Origin: Hemerocallis citrina
Taxonomy: Eukaryota > Streptophyta > Magnoliopsida > Asparagales > Asphodelaceae
Assembly: GCA_017893485.1 (NCBI GenBank)
Contig: JACEHZ010000592.1
Location: forward strand, 1 to 64,000
Direction: 5' to 3'
Length of the DNA: 64,000 nucleotides
In this document: piece by piece, positions 10,439 through 19,950 of the stretch
How positions within the stretch are numbered: the first letter of the stretch is position 1
How the letters are laid out: the number at the start of each line of letters is the position of its first letter
The notes under the pieces: model-generated
What the model was told of the DNA's origin: nothing
Databases searched by the model: none
What the model saw: the letters and a program-made list of their open reading frames with translations, nothing else
Program-made: the position numbers and the translations under genes

Positions 10439-11223
10439 GTCCTCTGCTTCTCAGTAGCTCGTTGGCTCGGCTAAGCTGTTCGGTAGCTCGGCTGAGCACT
10501 CCGGTGGCTCGGCAGATCGGGTCGAACTGTTGGGCCGCGTGGCTTGATCTGGAACGTTCATCATGGCGCGAATCACGAGGACGGAATTCAGATCACGAAA
10601 AAACGTTATCCTGTCGTTTTGTGGGCGTGGCGTGATCTGAACCGTCCATCATATTTGGGCACGAATTTTGAGACAATCTGACGGTGAAAGTGGTTCGGCG
10701 GCATTTTTCTTCATATGTGGAGGTCGGTGCCCCGGTAGCTCGGCAGAGTGTCTTTGTGGCTCGGCTCGGTACGAGCCGCTGAGCCACGTGGCTGGATCTG
10801 GTGCGTTTATCATGGCGCTGATCTCGAAGGCTGGGTTCAGATCATGAAAAAACGTTATCTTATCGTTTTGTGGGTGTGGCGTGATCTGAACCGTTCATCA
10901 GATTTGGGCACGAATTTTGAGACAATCTGACGGTGAAAGTGGCTTGGCGGCATTTTTTCTCCATATGTGGAGGTCGGTGCCCCGGTAGCTCGGCAGAGTG
11001 TCTTTGTGGCTCGGCTCAGTACGAGCCGTTGAGCCACATGGCTGGATCCGGTGCGTTTATCATGGTGCGGATCTCGAAGTTGGAGGTTCAGATCACGGAA
11101 AAACGTTATCTTGTCGTTTTGTGGGCGTGGCGTGATCTGAGCCGTCCATCATGTTCTGGCACGTTTTTTGAAACGATCCAACGGCTGGGATAGCTCGGCG
11201 TCATTTTTCTCCATATCTGGAGG
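10439..11223 (-). repeat. 250-bp tandem array in the Tat 3' UTR, left part
   Basis: About three units with a period of 249-251 bp (homologous marks at 10591, 10840 and 11091). Each unit contains GGTTCAGATCACG and its inverted copy CGTGATCTGAACC about 33 bases apart (some copies carry one change), a GGCTCG/CGAGCC hairpin, and in most units the perfect palindrome AGCCACGTGGCT. No genes. Such hypervariable 3' UTR tandem repeats are known from Tat/Ogre elements. Confidence 0.8.
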
Positions 11224-11789
11224 TAGGGCTGCAAACGAGCCGAGCCGAGCCAAATATCTTGAGGCTCGAGTTCGGCTTGATTCATGTTGATTGAGCTCGA
11301 GCTCGGCTCGAGCTCGTTTCGAGCTCTAATAGTGAAGCTCGAGCTCGGCTCGTGTAAGCTCGCCTAAGCTCGGCTCGTTAAAGCTCGTTTACAAATCGAG
11401 CTCGAATCGAGCTTGAGCTCGAGTCAAGCTCAATTACTCCAAACATACAAAACTCAAAAACATAAAACAAATGGACAAGAACCAAACATGGTGATTGACT
11501 GATATATTTACAAAAAGAAGAATTGGATTTCTTAAACAAAATCCAGTTTTCTAAAATCTCAAATAGGTTTACAAATTCTCACTCTTCATTTTCATATCCT
11601 AATTACATCAAACTTAATATCTCTGCAGGCAACCACAACAGAACCCCAAAAAACAGAGAAGAACCTGCAATGCAATGCTGCAACCTTAAAAAAACATTTG
11701 CAGACATGACTACCATTGTAAAACAACATAGTTATTGAAAATTTTAACTGTACATGCATGGGATGGAGATTAAGCGATAGGTCATAATC

Positions 11790-11945
11790 TCATCTCTGAG
11801 TTGCCATCAAGCCGTTATTGATTGCCTCCAGTATCGACACCACTTCATCCATTTCAAGTCTCTTGTCAGTGTTTGCAACCCAACATCTCTTCATCACATT
11901 TGCTAAAGAACTCAGACAGCACCTAGGCATCTCCGGCCTCAAATT
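11790..11945 (-). pseudogene. Captured last exon of a Raf-like protein kinase
   Basis: The minus strand gives 51 codons plus a stop, beginning after a CTGCAG splice acceptor (11947-11946). It contains LRPEMPRCC and then a kinase subdomain XI pattern, KRCW with DKR and EMDEVVSILEAI. This is the C-terminal end typical of plant Raf-like (MAPKKK group C or STY/HT1-like) serine/threonine kinases. The usual Pro after DKR is Leu. The rest of the kinase domain is absent, so no active enzyme can be made. The family is recognised by motif only and the exact paralogue is not known. Confidence 0.7.
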
Positions 11946-12060
11946 CTGCAGTTTAATTGCAAAGAAATATATAGTTCAATTGTTTTTTTCTTCTTTGAAA
12001 CAAATTAATTAAGAAAATGCATGTATGGCTTAATTACGTACCTGTATGGAACCACTAGCA

Positions 12061-12154
12061 GATTTGTGCCAAATATATCAATTTAACATAATGGAAATGT
12101 AGTCATCAGTAATTTGTGGAGCAGGAGCAAGGTCCAAGAACCCTGTTTCAGTTT
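12061..12154 (-). pseudogene. Unidentified exon-like fragment in the hAT element
   Basis: On the minus strand a block starts after AAACAG and ends before GTAC, like an exon between acceptor and donor. One frame reads FLDLAPAPQITDDY and then meets a TGA. The protein is not recognised. It may be part of the captured kinase gene or of a third gene, or chance. Confidence 0.25.
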
Positions 12155-13291
12155 TGGGTTAGGCATCATTTTCAGAAAGAAGATATTTGAAAATTTCATC
12201 CTAAATTCCGTTTGATATTAATTGTAACAAGGAAATCAAATGATAAAGTATAAAAAGATTGATGCTTTACGAATAGAAATATTTGTTGCTTCCTTGACAG
12301 CTCTGAGTCAGAAAAGGATCAAGTTTCTAACGTAGACTTGTATAACTCTTCACACTCATATTAGTTTTCAATCAAAAGAGACCAGTCAAATACTATTTCT
12401 ATTCAATGCATACAGTCTTCGTTCACTCAAGTAACTAAACCTAATCCTTCTTGCATCCAAGCCATTAAAATGAGAGGAAGAAGTGATGCAATGAAGCTAC
12501 AAAGAATATGTGGTAGAAGGTACCCAAGCAATCAATGCCTTGTGATATGCCTTATCCTGGCAACCTAACTACATACTTAGGCCTATGGAGATTCATGAAC
12601 AACAACAGAACTATCTGAAGATTGACTGTACCAACAAAGACAAAGGCAACAGTGATTATTAGCTCGAAGATGATGTGGGTCGGTTGGACTAGGTGACCAC
12701 ACAACCATGCAAGAGCACCAATTTCTTTGAAATTTCCACTTAATTTTGAATCATTTAGTTTGGTATCATCTTTTAGCTAAAAAGGACTTGGACTTGTACT
12801 CCTCTTCCATCAAGACAGAGGTTTTAATATTGATTATGTTGCTGATTTAATTTTGTGTTTGTATTGGAGTCATGACTACTGCTACTTAAGCAAAAAGAGA
12901 TGTTATTCATAGGCCAGAGAAAAGGAATCACACTATGCCAGATCCTCTTAAGAAGGATGGCATCACTAAACTGTAATAGCTTTTTGGTGATAGTTCTGTA
13001 TCTCAATACTAACATAAACATGCATGAAAAATGTGTACAGATTCCAAGGGAAATGTGTGTGTTTTTTGCATAGAACTAAGAAAGAAACTTCACAAGTCAA
13101 AACAGGGAAGGAGAACATTTACATTATAAACAACTTATAAATTTCCTCAATTTACATGAGGTCAAACTAAATAGCATAAATAGAAAGGTAGATTAGGAAG
13201 AAAAAACACATCCTTACCAACTGATTTTCCGTTTGTATACTAATTTCCTACACATGCACTATAAAACATTAAGCATATTTATCAAGCTAAC

Positions 13292-13724
13292 CTGATACAT
13301 CTCCGTCAATTTCAAGGATATAACATTAAATCCTGCCATGAACTCTGGAACAATACAAATCTAGTCAGAATGGGAAAGAGAATCAGAATACAACTTACAA
13401 ATGTTAGGAAACATTCAACTTACTGATCCATGTGTTTTGTGAGATCAATTTTTACATCATCGAGCCTTTTCTTAAATGCCTTGACCTTCATTTCCCATTC
13501 TTTTAGAAGTTTTTTCTTGTCTTGCAACTTATACTCAGCATCAACCTGTGGCATTCACAAACTTGGTCACATTGGAATAGAAAACAACAAATATAGCATT
13601 TCAGGTAAAAGATCAATATTATTCATGGCAAAACCTCAGAGGCTCATAGCCCTTCCACTGCTTTTTTGAGTGAAATGTATTCTTCCTTTGTTTTGTCAAG
13701 CACATCCTTATGCTTGTCAATTAG
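13292..13724 (-). pseudogene. Captured exons of SMC4 (condensin ATPase)
   Basis: Three minus-strand exons with canonical splice sites: 13635-13724 (30 codons, phase 0), 13424-13545 (40 codons plus 2 bases) and 13292-13344 (2 bases plus 17 codons). They encode coiled-coil pieces such as KHKDVLDKTKEEY, KKRLDDVKIDLTKHMD and FMAGFNVISLKLTEMYQ, which match the C-terminal coiled coil of plant SMC4. The first exon has an in-frame TGA where the family has Arg, consistent with CGA to TGA. The stretch that normally lies between the second and third exons, and the following ATPase head with its ABC signature, are missing. SMC4 is the condensin subunit for chromosome compaction; this copy is a dead fragment carried by the transposon. 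Confidence 0.75.
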
Positions 13725-13944
13725 CTGCAAGAAACAAATTTTTCGTAAATAAGCAATTATTATTTAGATGTTACTAGAATCCAATGAATCTCTCCCTCCA
13801 AAAATCATTCAGATATGCTACTGCAAGGCATTTCAATTAAGGGTTTACTCAATTAAACTCTTAGATATCCTCACAATTAAATTCTTAAGACACACAAATT
13901 AAGACAATCATGGATGAAATTAGTATACTCACAAATACTCACAA

Positions 13945-14262
13945 ATGAGGATGAGAAAGAGTGCGAGCTTGCGAGTTGCGACTGCGTGAGGGCGATGCGA
14001 TGAGGATGAGGATGAGAAAGAGGACTGTGACCCTACGAGCTTCCGACTCCAAGCCTGCGACGCGATGAGAATGAGGATGAGGATGAGAAAGGTCGGGACG
14101 TGGAAGCGTGTCGATGAGGATGAGAAAGAGGGCTGGATGAGGACTTGGGAGTTGGGACACCGATGGCGAACGTCGACTGAGGACTTGCGATTAGGGCGCG
14201 ACACCGATGGCGATGACGCCGATGAGGATGGGGATGAGGATGAGAAACGAATTAGGGTTTTA
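13945..14262. repeat. GATGAG-rich minisatellite in the hAT element
   Basis: Irregular repeats of GATGAGGATGAGAAAGAG interspersed with GC-rich words. Open frames on both strands here are low complexity (RMRMRMR or HPHPHS types) and are not called as genes. Confidence 0.6.
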
Positions 14263-14628
14263 GATTTTTAGTCTTTAGCAATTGGGATGAGATTATGAGA
14301 AGTGAGCGGCGACTGAGGGTAGAGTGTATGAGTATCTTTTAGTTATGGGCTCCTACTATTAAAGCCCACTGCATATCTAACCATTCACTTATTTAACTCG
14401 AGCCGAGCTAGTTCGTGAGCCCGTTATTGAGCTTCTTAACGAATAACTCGCGAGCCTAACGAACCGAGCTAGGCCAAACTCGAATTCGGCTCGTTTAATT
14501 AACGAGCTCGATTTCAAAGCTCGAATTCGGCTCGAGCTCGATTCGAGCCGAGCTTTGACCGAGTTTTGACCGATCTCGAGCCGAGCCACTCGCGAATAGC
14601 TCTGTTCGTTTGCAGCCCTATCTGGAGG

Positions 14629-15545
14629 TCGGTACCTCGGTACCTCGGCTGTAGTTGTTCGGCAGGTCGGTCTTCTCCTTTGGTCGCTCGGTGGCTCGGC
14701 GGAGCTGTTCGGTAGCTTGGCTGAGCACTCCGGTGGCTCGGCAGTTCGTCCTCTGCTTCTCAGTAGCTCGGTGGCTCGGCTAAGCTGTTCGGAAGCTCGG
14801 CAGATCGGGTCGAACTGTTGGGCCACGTGGCTTGATCTGGAACGTTCATCATGGTGCGAATCACGAGGACGAGGTTCAGATCACGAAAAAACGTTATCTT
14901 GTCGTTTTGTGGGCGTGGCGTGATCTGAACCGTCCATCATATTTAGGCACGAATTTTGAGACAATTTGACGGTAAAAGTGGCTCGGCGGCATTTTTCTTC
15001 ATATGTGGAGGCCGGTGCCCCGGTAGCTCGGCAGAGTGTCTTTGTGGCTCGGCTCGGTACGAGCCGTTGAGCCACGTGGCTGGATCCGGTGCGTTTATCA
15101 CGACATTGATCTCGAAGGCGAGGTTCAGATCACTAAAAAACGTTATCTTGTCGTTTTGTGGGCGTGGCGTGATCTGAACCGTTCATCAAATTTGGGCACG
15201 AATTTTGAGACAATCTGACGGTGAAAGTGGCTCGGCAGCATTTTTTCTCTATATGTGGAGGTCAGTGCCCCAGTAGCTCGGTAGAGTGTCTTTGTGGCTC
15301 GGCTCAGTACGAGCCGTTGAGCCACGTGGCTGGATCTGGTGCGTTTATCATGGCGCGGATCTCGAAGTTGGAGGTTCAGATCACGAAAAAACGTTATCTT
15401 GTCGTTTTGTGGGCGTGGCGTGATCTGAGCCGTCCATCATATTTGGGCACGAATTTTGAGACAATCTGACGGTAAAAGTGGCTCGGCAGAATTTTTCTCC
15501 ATATGTGGAGGTCGATGCCCCGGTAGCTCGACAGGTTACGGATTG
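14629..15545 (-). repeat. 250-bp tandem array in the Tat 3' UTR, right part
   Basis: Continuation of the array split by the hAT insertion. Homologous marks are at 14879, 15128 and 15379. Each unit keeps the inverted pair GGTTCAGATCAC / GTGATCTGARCC, and most keep the CACGTG palindrome. A related but divergent lead-in (14629-14830) has repeated TACCTCGG and GGCTCGG words. Confidence 0.8.
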
Positions 15546-15672
15546 CCGGACTGCTATGTTAAGTCAACCGTCGCGACCTTCCTCTGAACCGTCGCAACTT
15601 TCTCTGTTCTGTCGTTTTATCTCCCTTAATGGGCCCTCAAACGTTACAAAAGCCCAACCGTCGCCTTTTTAG

Positions 15673-15679
15673 CTATAAG
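15673..15679 (+). promoter_or_regulatory. Putative TATA box of the Tat antisense gene
   Basis: GCTATAAGTT lies about 200 bases before the ATG at 15880, downstream of the 250-bp array and followed by a CT-rich leader. This would give the antisense gene its own promoter, facing the retrotransposon's transcription. Confidence 0.4.
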
Positions 15680-15879
15680 TTCTTACCCCCCCTAGCTCAT
15701 TCTTTCACTTTTACTCTCAAGTTTTTACTTTTGCTCACGAGTTGCTCTGCTAGCGGAGATTTGAGCTCAAGGGCGGTTGTGCTAGCCGTCGCGAAGGCCA
15801 GGCGATTTCCGGCGAACTTTTTCTGACCGTAGACGTAAAATCAAAGGTCAGTTTATCTAACTTCAGCTACTTATTAGAG

Positions 15880-18800
15880 ATGTCACGAGTGTCCTCGGGT
15901 AGTGAGGCAACATCCTCGGGAGGTCGGAATGCCGAAGAGGGGAGAGAAGTGGCGAGCTGAAGGAAGGGGAAGGAGATAGTAGGGTCGTCCACGGCCGAGG
16001 AGAAGGGGAAGGAAGTGGCTTGGTCCTTGGTCGTCGAGGAGGTGGTGGAGGCCGAGAGACGAGCGGGCGAGTCGGGTCGGATGCCGACCGTGTTGTCCGG
16101 ACATGCCGGGATAAGGCAGTACAGCGGTGAGTTGCTGTCTAAGGCTGTCATCGGTCGTTCGGAGACCTACGAGGAGAACGATCCAAGGGAGGTCACCGAG
16201 GTGGACAACCTCCCCTCGGTGCTAACCGAGCGGGATCTACTTCGGATCAGGAAGGGTTTCGCCATCCCCAAGGAGTACACACTGGTTCTCCCCGGCCCCG
16301 GGGTGCGAGCGAACACAGTCTTCCCCCCGGACACATGCGTCTTCGCCTACGACGCCCTGAACACCGGGCTGCGCTTCCCCCTTCATCCCTTCGTGACTGT
16401 AGTCCTTCGGTGGCACGGTCTATCCCCCATACAGTTCATGCCGAACACTTGGCGTCACGTGCTCGGCTTTCTGCTTCAATGCCGAACTGCCAAAGTGGAG
16501 CCGGAGCTCGTCATCCTCCGAAGTCTATACCGAATCAACAGGATGAGCAAGCTCGAGCCTTGCTACTACCTGTCGCCTCGAAAGGGAGTTAAGTTGATAG
16601 AGAATCCCGACTCGATAAAGTCGTGGAAAGGAAAGTTTTTCCTGATAAAGGGGCCCTCGGCATGGGACTTCCCGACCCGGTGGAAGGAGGATGTGCCGAA
16701 GTACGCAAAGGCCGAGCCGATATTGACCCCGACCGAGGCAGAGGTGGCAGCCAAGCTGATCGGTCTCCCGATGTTGAGTTGGAGGGAGATGACCGAGGAG
16801 GTGCTGCACGGGTCGGGGCTTAGTCCGATCGACCCGAGTATGCTCCTGACATCTCACTTTGTGATTTCCTTCTTTTTAATGCCTTGTATATTTTTTCTAA
16901 CTTGTTCTTCTTTTCACTTGGACAGAGGCTCCCAATATGGATTTCAAGGGTATGATGGCGGAACGAAGCAAAGCCGGCGACGACAAGAAGAGGAAGAGTA
17001 CGAGCACGGGCCCCTTGTCTGGCCGACCCGCCCAGGCACCTTCGGCGGTTGTCACAACTTCTCCTCAGGAGCTGTCCTCAGCTGTTGTTGTCCAGCCGAC
17101 CCCATCTGCCCCTGTAGGTAAGGGCTTCTCCGTCTCGGCGGCGCTGGCGCTTGAGGCCCCACCCTTGACCGAGCACGCCGAGGTAATACTGACTGAGGCT
17201 CACAAGAAGCTGTTCGTCCCCAACTGGCGGGTGAAGAACCACGACGGCTTCTTGGGAGACTCGGGGATGAGCATGCAAGCTGTCCGACACCTACCGACTC
17301 CGAAGGACCGAGCCGCGCTAAAGGCGGGGACGACGGGCGACGATGCCCTCGAAGTAGCTCGGTCGTTGATGTCGGTAAGTCCCCTTTGCTGTTTCAAAAA
17401 ATTTTTCTTGAAAATTTTTTAAGTCTTTAGTTCGGCTTTCATGGTGCTCTAATTGTTTCTTCATGCAGGCCACTTGCCACTTCAGCCATCTCCTCGAGGA
17501 GTATTCCGAGTATGAGAGGGAGCTGAAGGCCCTCAGCGACAAGGACCGGGCAGAGAGGGCGAGGGCTGTGAAACAGCTCGAAGCCGAGCAGCGTCGCTCG
17601 GACGCTCTGGCGGCCCAGGTCGCCGACCTCGAGGTGGCCTTGGCGCAAGCGAAGGAAAAGCTTGCTTCGGCGATCGCCAAGGCAGCCGAGGAGAAGGCCG
17701 CAACGGCGAAGGCTTTGGAGGCGGTAAAGTTGGAACAAGCCGAGGCTGTGGAGAAGGCGAGAGCGGAGATCGAGGCAGAGGCCAAGAAGCACATGGCGGC
17801 AAACATGGAGCTGTCTTATACCAGAGCACTCGATCACGTCGAGGCTCGAGTCCCCGGCTTCCAAAGGTTGGGGTACAGGCTGTGGCCTGGTGGCGAGGAA
17901 GAAGACGAAGGGGAAGAGGAAGAGGAGGAGGAGGACGAGCAGCAAGGCAACGAGACCCCCGCCGATCCCGAGACTGTGGTAGTCGGGGACGACGAGGTCG
18001 TGGCCGACCCCCGAGCCGGAGCGACGGGGGACGAGGGGTCGTCCTCCGAGGTGCCTGTCGCCGAGTCACCGCTGCAGGTGGCTCCTTGATCCTTTTATTC
18101 TTATAAAAAAATTTCTTTTTTCTTTTGTACTGTCTTGTAGCGGACTGGCCACCGCTTTTTGATATGAATGAAATTTTTGTTTGAAATCTTTCTGAAGTTT
18201 CTTCGAAATTTGGCTAAGTGTTGGAGTGTTTTGACTTAAAATTTCTTCGAGATTTGGCTAAGTGTTGGAGTGTCGCCTCTTGCACTTCGTGTTGATATGC
18301 TCTCGTTTGTCAGGTAGTCGAGTCGAGTTCAATAGTCGAAGTCGCTCATCTTCGTGCTGACTTGAAAGCAGCGAAGCGGGCCCTCTCTCGTAGCCGAGAG
18401 TGTTTCCTCAAGAGTGAGTTAGACCTAGAGGATCTTAAGGCTACGGCGAGAGGGTATTTCTCCGAGCTGAAACAACTACGGAAGCGATCTCGCAAGGTTC
18501 GTCTTGAAGGCAAGGTGGAATTGCTCCGAAAGGCGCTGCTCGATGCTGAGACAGAGAAAGGCGAACTGCTGGTGGAAGAGCACCACCTGAGGATAGCACA
18601 AGAAGAGCTTTCGGCGGAGGAGGAAGAATTAACGACGATCGTAGGTAAGTTGATGGTCGAGCGCGATGAGCTGACGGGAGAGGTTAACAGATTGAAGAGG
18701 GTTACAGTTGACAAGAGTATCGAAGTCACCCATCTTCGTCGAATCATCGCCGATAGCTCTGGTGAGGCAGGCTCTGCTCGGCTTCCTCGCTTTAAGATAT

Positions 18801-19156
18801 CCATGAAAGACAACTCTTTGAAGGATCGGATCGTCGAACTCGAGGAGGAGGTTGCTCGACTTAAACCCCAACCCGTGCAGCCTAAAGTCAGAAGTACATC
18901 ATGTACTCGTGAAGAGAGCGAGAGGGGGATCTCGTTTTATGAGCTCGCGACTCGTGAGCCTACCGTTAGGCGAAGTCCGGCTGACGCTCATAGTGAGGTG
19001 GCTGCTTCGTCTAGTGGCACTTCGGTTGGGACCACGGTCAGAGGCAGTACTGAAGAGGCATCCCGGTTTGTTGGTTTGGAGACGAGCTCAGAAGTTAGGC
19101 GACGCCGTCCGCGAGTGTCCCTAAACCGAAACGTCCCCATTCCGAAGATGCGTTGA
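15880..19156 (+). pseudogene. Antisense ORF gene of the Tat element, four putative exons
   Basis: Predicted structure: 15880-16837, 16926-17374, 17469-18077 and 18314-19156, about 950 codons. All three T-rich introns begin GT, end AG and join in frame. The first exon carries the plant 'putative gypsy type transposon' domain (Pfam PF04195 type), with core words KGFAIPKEY, LPGPG, GLRFPLHPF and NTWRHVLGF. Exon 2 is Ser/Thr/Lys-rich (MDFKGMMAERSKA). Exon 3 is an Ala/Glu coiled coil followed by an acidic run. Exon 4 is a second coiled coil. If the third intron is retained, translation stops at 18087-18089. An in-frame TGA at 15958-15960 breaks the extreme N-terminus; the GTG or later Met codons could bypass it. 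Antisense ORFs of this kind are known in Tat elements; the function is unknown. It lies between integrase and the 3' UTR and opposes them. Confidence 0.7.
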
Positions 19157-19950
19157 ATAAGTTGTTGTAATTATGTTTCTTCGAGTTTTTGTAGCACCTC
19201 GTAGTAATAACTTGGTCTTGTAACTTGAACGCTCTTGTGCGCTAAAATTTCATATAAGTGAAAGCTTGTTTCTCTTCTGTGTTTGTGTGCTTTGTTGGTA
19301 GGCATCTATTAAGTACAACTCCTCCAACTCTTAACAACTACTCAAAATCAGAAGCAAATCTTTCTTCTTATAGGTGCGGAATGTATAACTTCAACTTTAA
19401 ACGAACCATAGGAATCAAAGGTTCAGCGCCTCCAAGTACTCTTCTCCCCTGTCTAGTATAGTTGTAGACACTTCGTGCGCGTCGTTTAAGCTTCAACGGT
19501 CGTGGGGGCAATTCCGAATCGCGAATCACTTCTGGCTCGCTTAAGAGTGAGCTTACGAAGCGGAATCGAGCCAAGTGTTGGACTCCGAACTCGTCGTTTG
19601 AGTTAATTTCAACGGTTGTGGGAGCAATTCCGAATGACGAACCACTTCTAGCTCGCTTAAGAGCGAGCTTGCGAAGCGGAATCAAGCCAAGTGTTGGACT
19701 CCGAACTCGTCGTTTGAGTTAATTTCAACGGTTGTGGGAGCAATTCCGAATGGCGAACCACTTCTAGCTCGCTTAAGAGTGAGCTTGCGAAGCAGAATCG
19801 AGCCAAGTGTTGGACTCCGAACTCATCGTTTGAGTTAATTTGGTTAAGGGCCTTAAACAGAGAGATAAAAATAATCCACAAGGAAAATATGGGAAAAGAT
19901 GATCTTTATTAATAACTGCTAATCGGCTACTTCTAAGTTGCAAGCCGTTA
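19157..19950. repeat. 116-bp tandem repeat between integrase and antisense gene
   Basis: Three units with a period of exactly 116 bp start at 19494, 19610 and 19726. Each includes GGACTCCGAACTCGTC and a hairpin AGCTCGCT-TAAG-AGCGAGCT; this is perfect in unit 2 and has one G-T pair in the others. The repeats separate the convergent 3' ends of the pol gene and the antisense gene. 19157-19493 holds AT-rich sequence that looks like the antisense gene's 3' end. No gene. Confidence 0.75.

Larger units (their letters stand above)
11224..14620 (-). mobile_element. hAT-type transposon carrying host exon fragments (Pack-hAT)
   Basis: The ends are inverted copies of TAGGGCTGCAAACGA, flanked by the 8-bp direct repeat TCTGGAGG (11216-11223 and 14621-14628), as expected for the hAT superfamily. 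Both subterminal regions (about 11230-11430 and 14395-14610) are crowded with GAGCTCGAGC/GGCTCG motifs, which hAT transposases commonly bind. No transposase was found in its 3397 bp, so it is non-autonomous. The interior holds exon-intron fragments of at least two unrelated cellular genes, all on the minus strand. The strand given is that of the captured exons. Confidence 0.85.

Noticed and set aside
13929..14271. ORFs on both strands rich in RM or HPHPHS
   Set aside because: Products of a GATGAG minisatellite within the hAT element.
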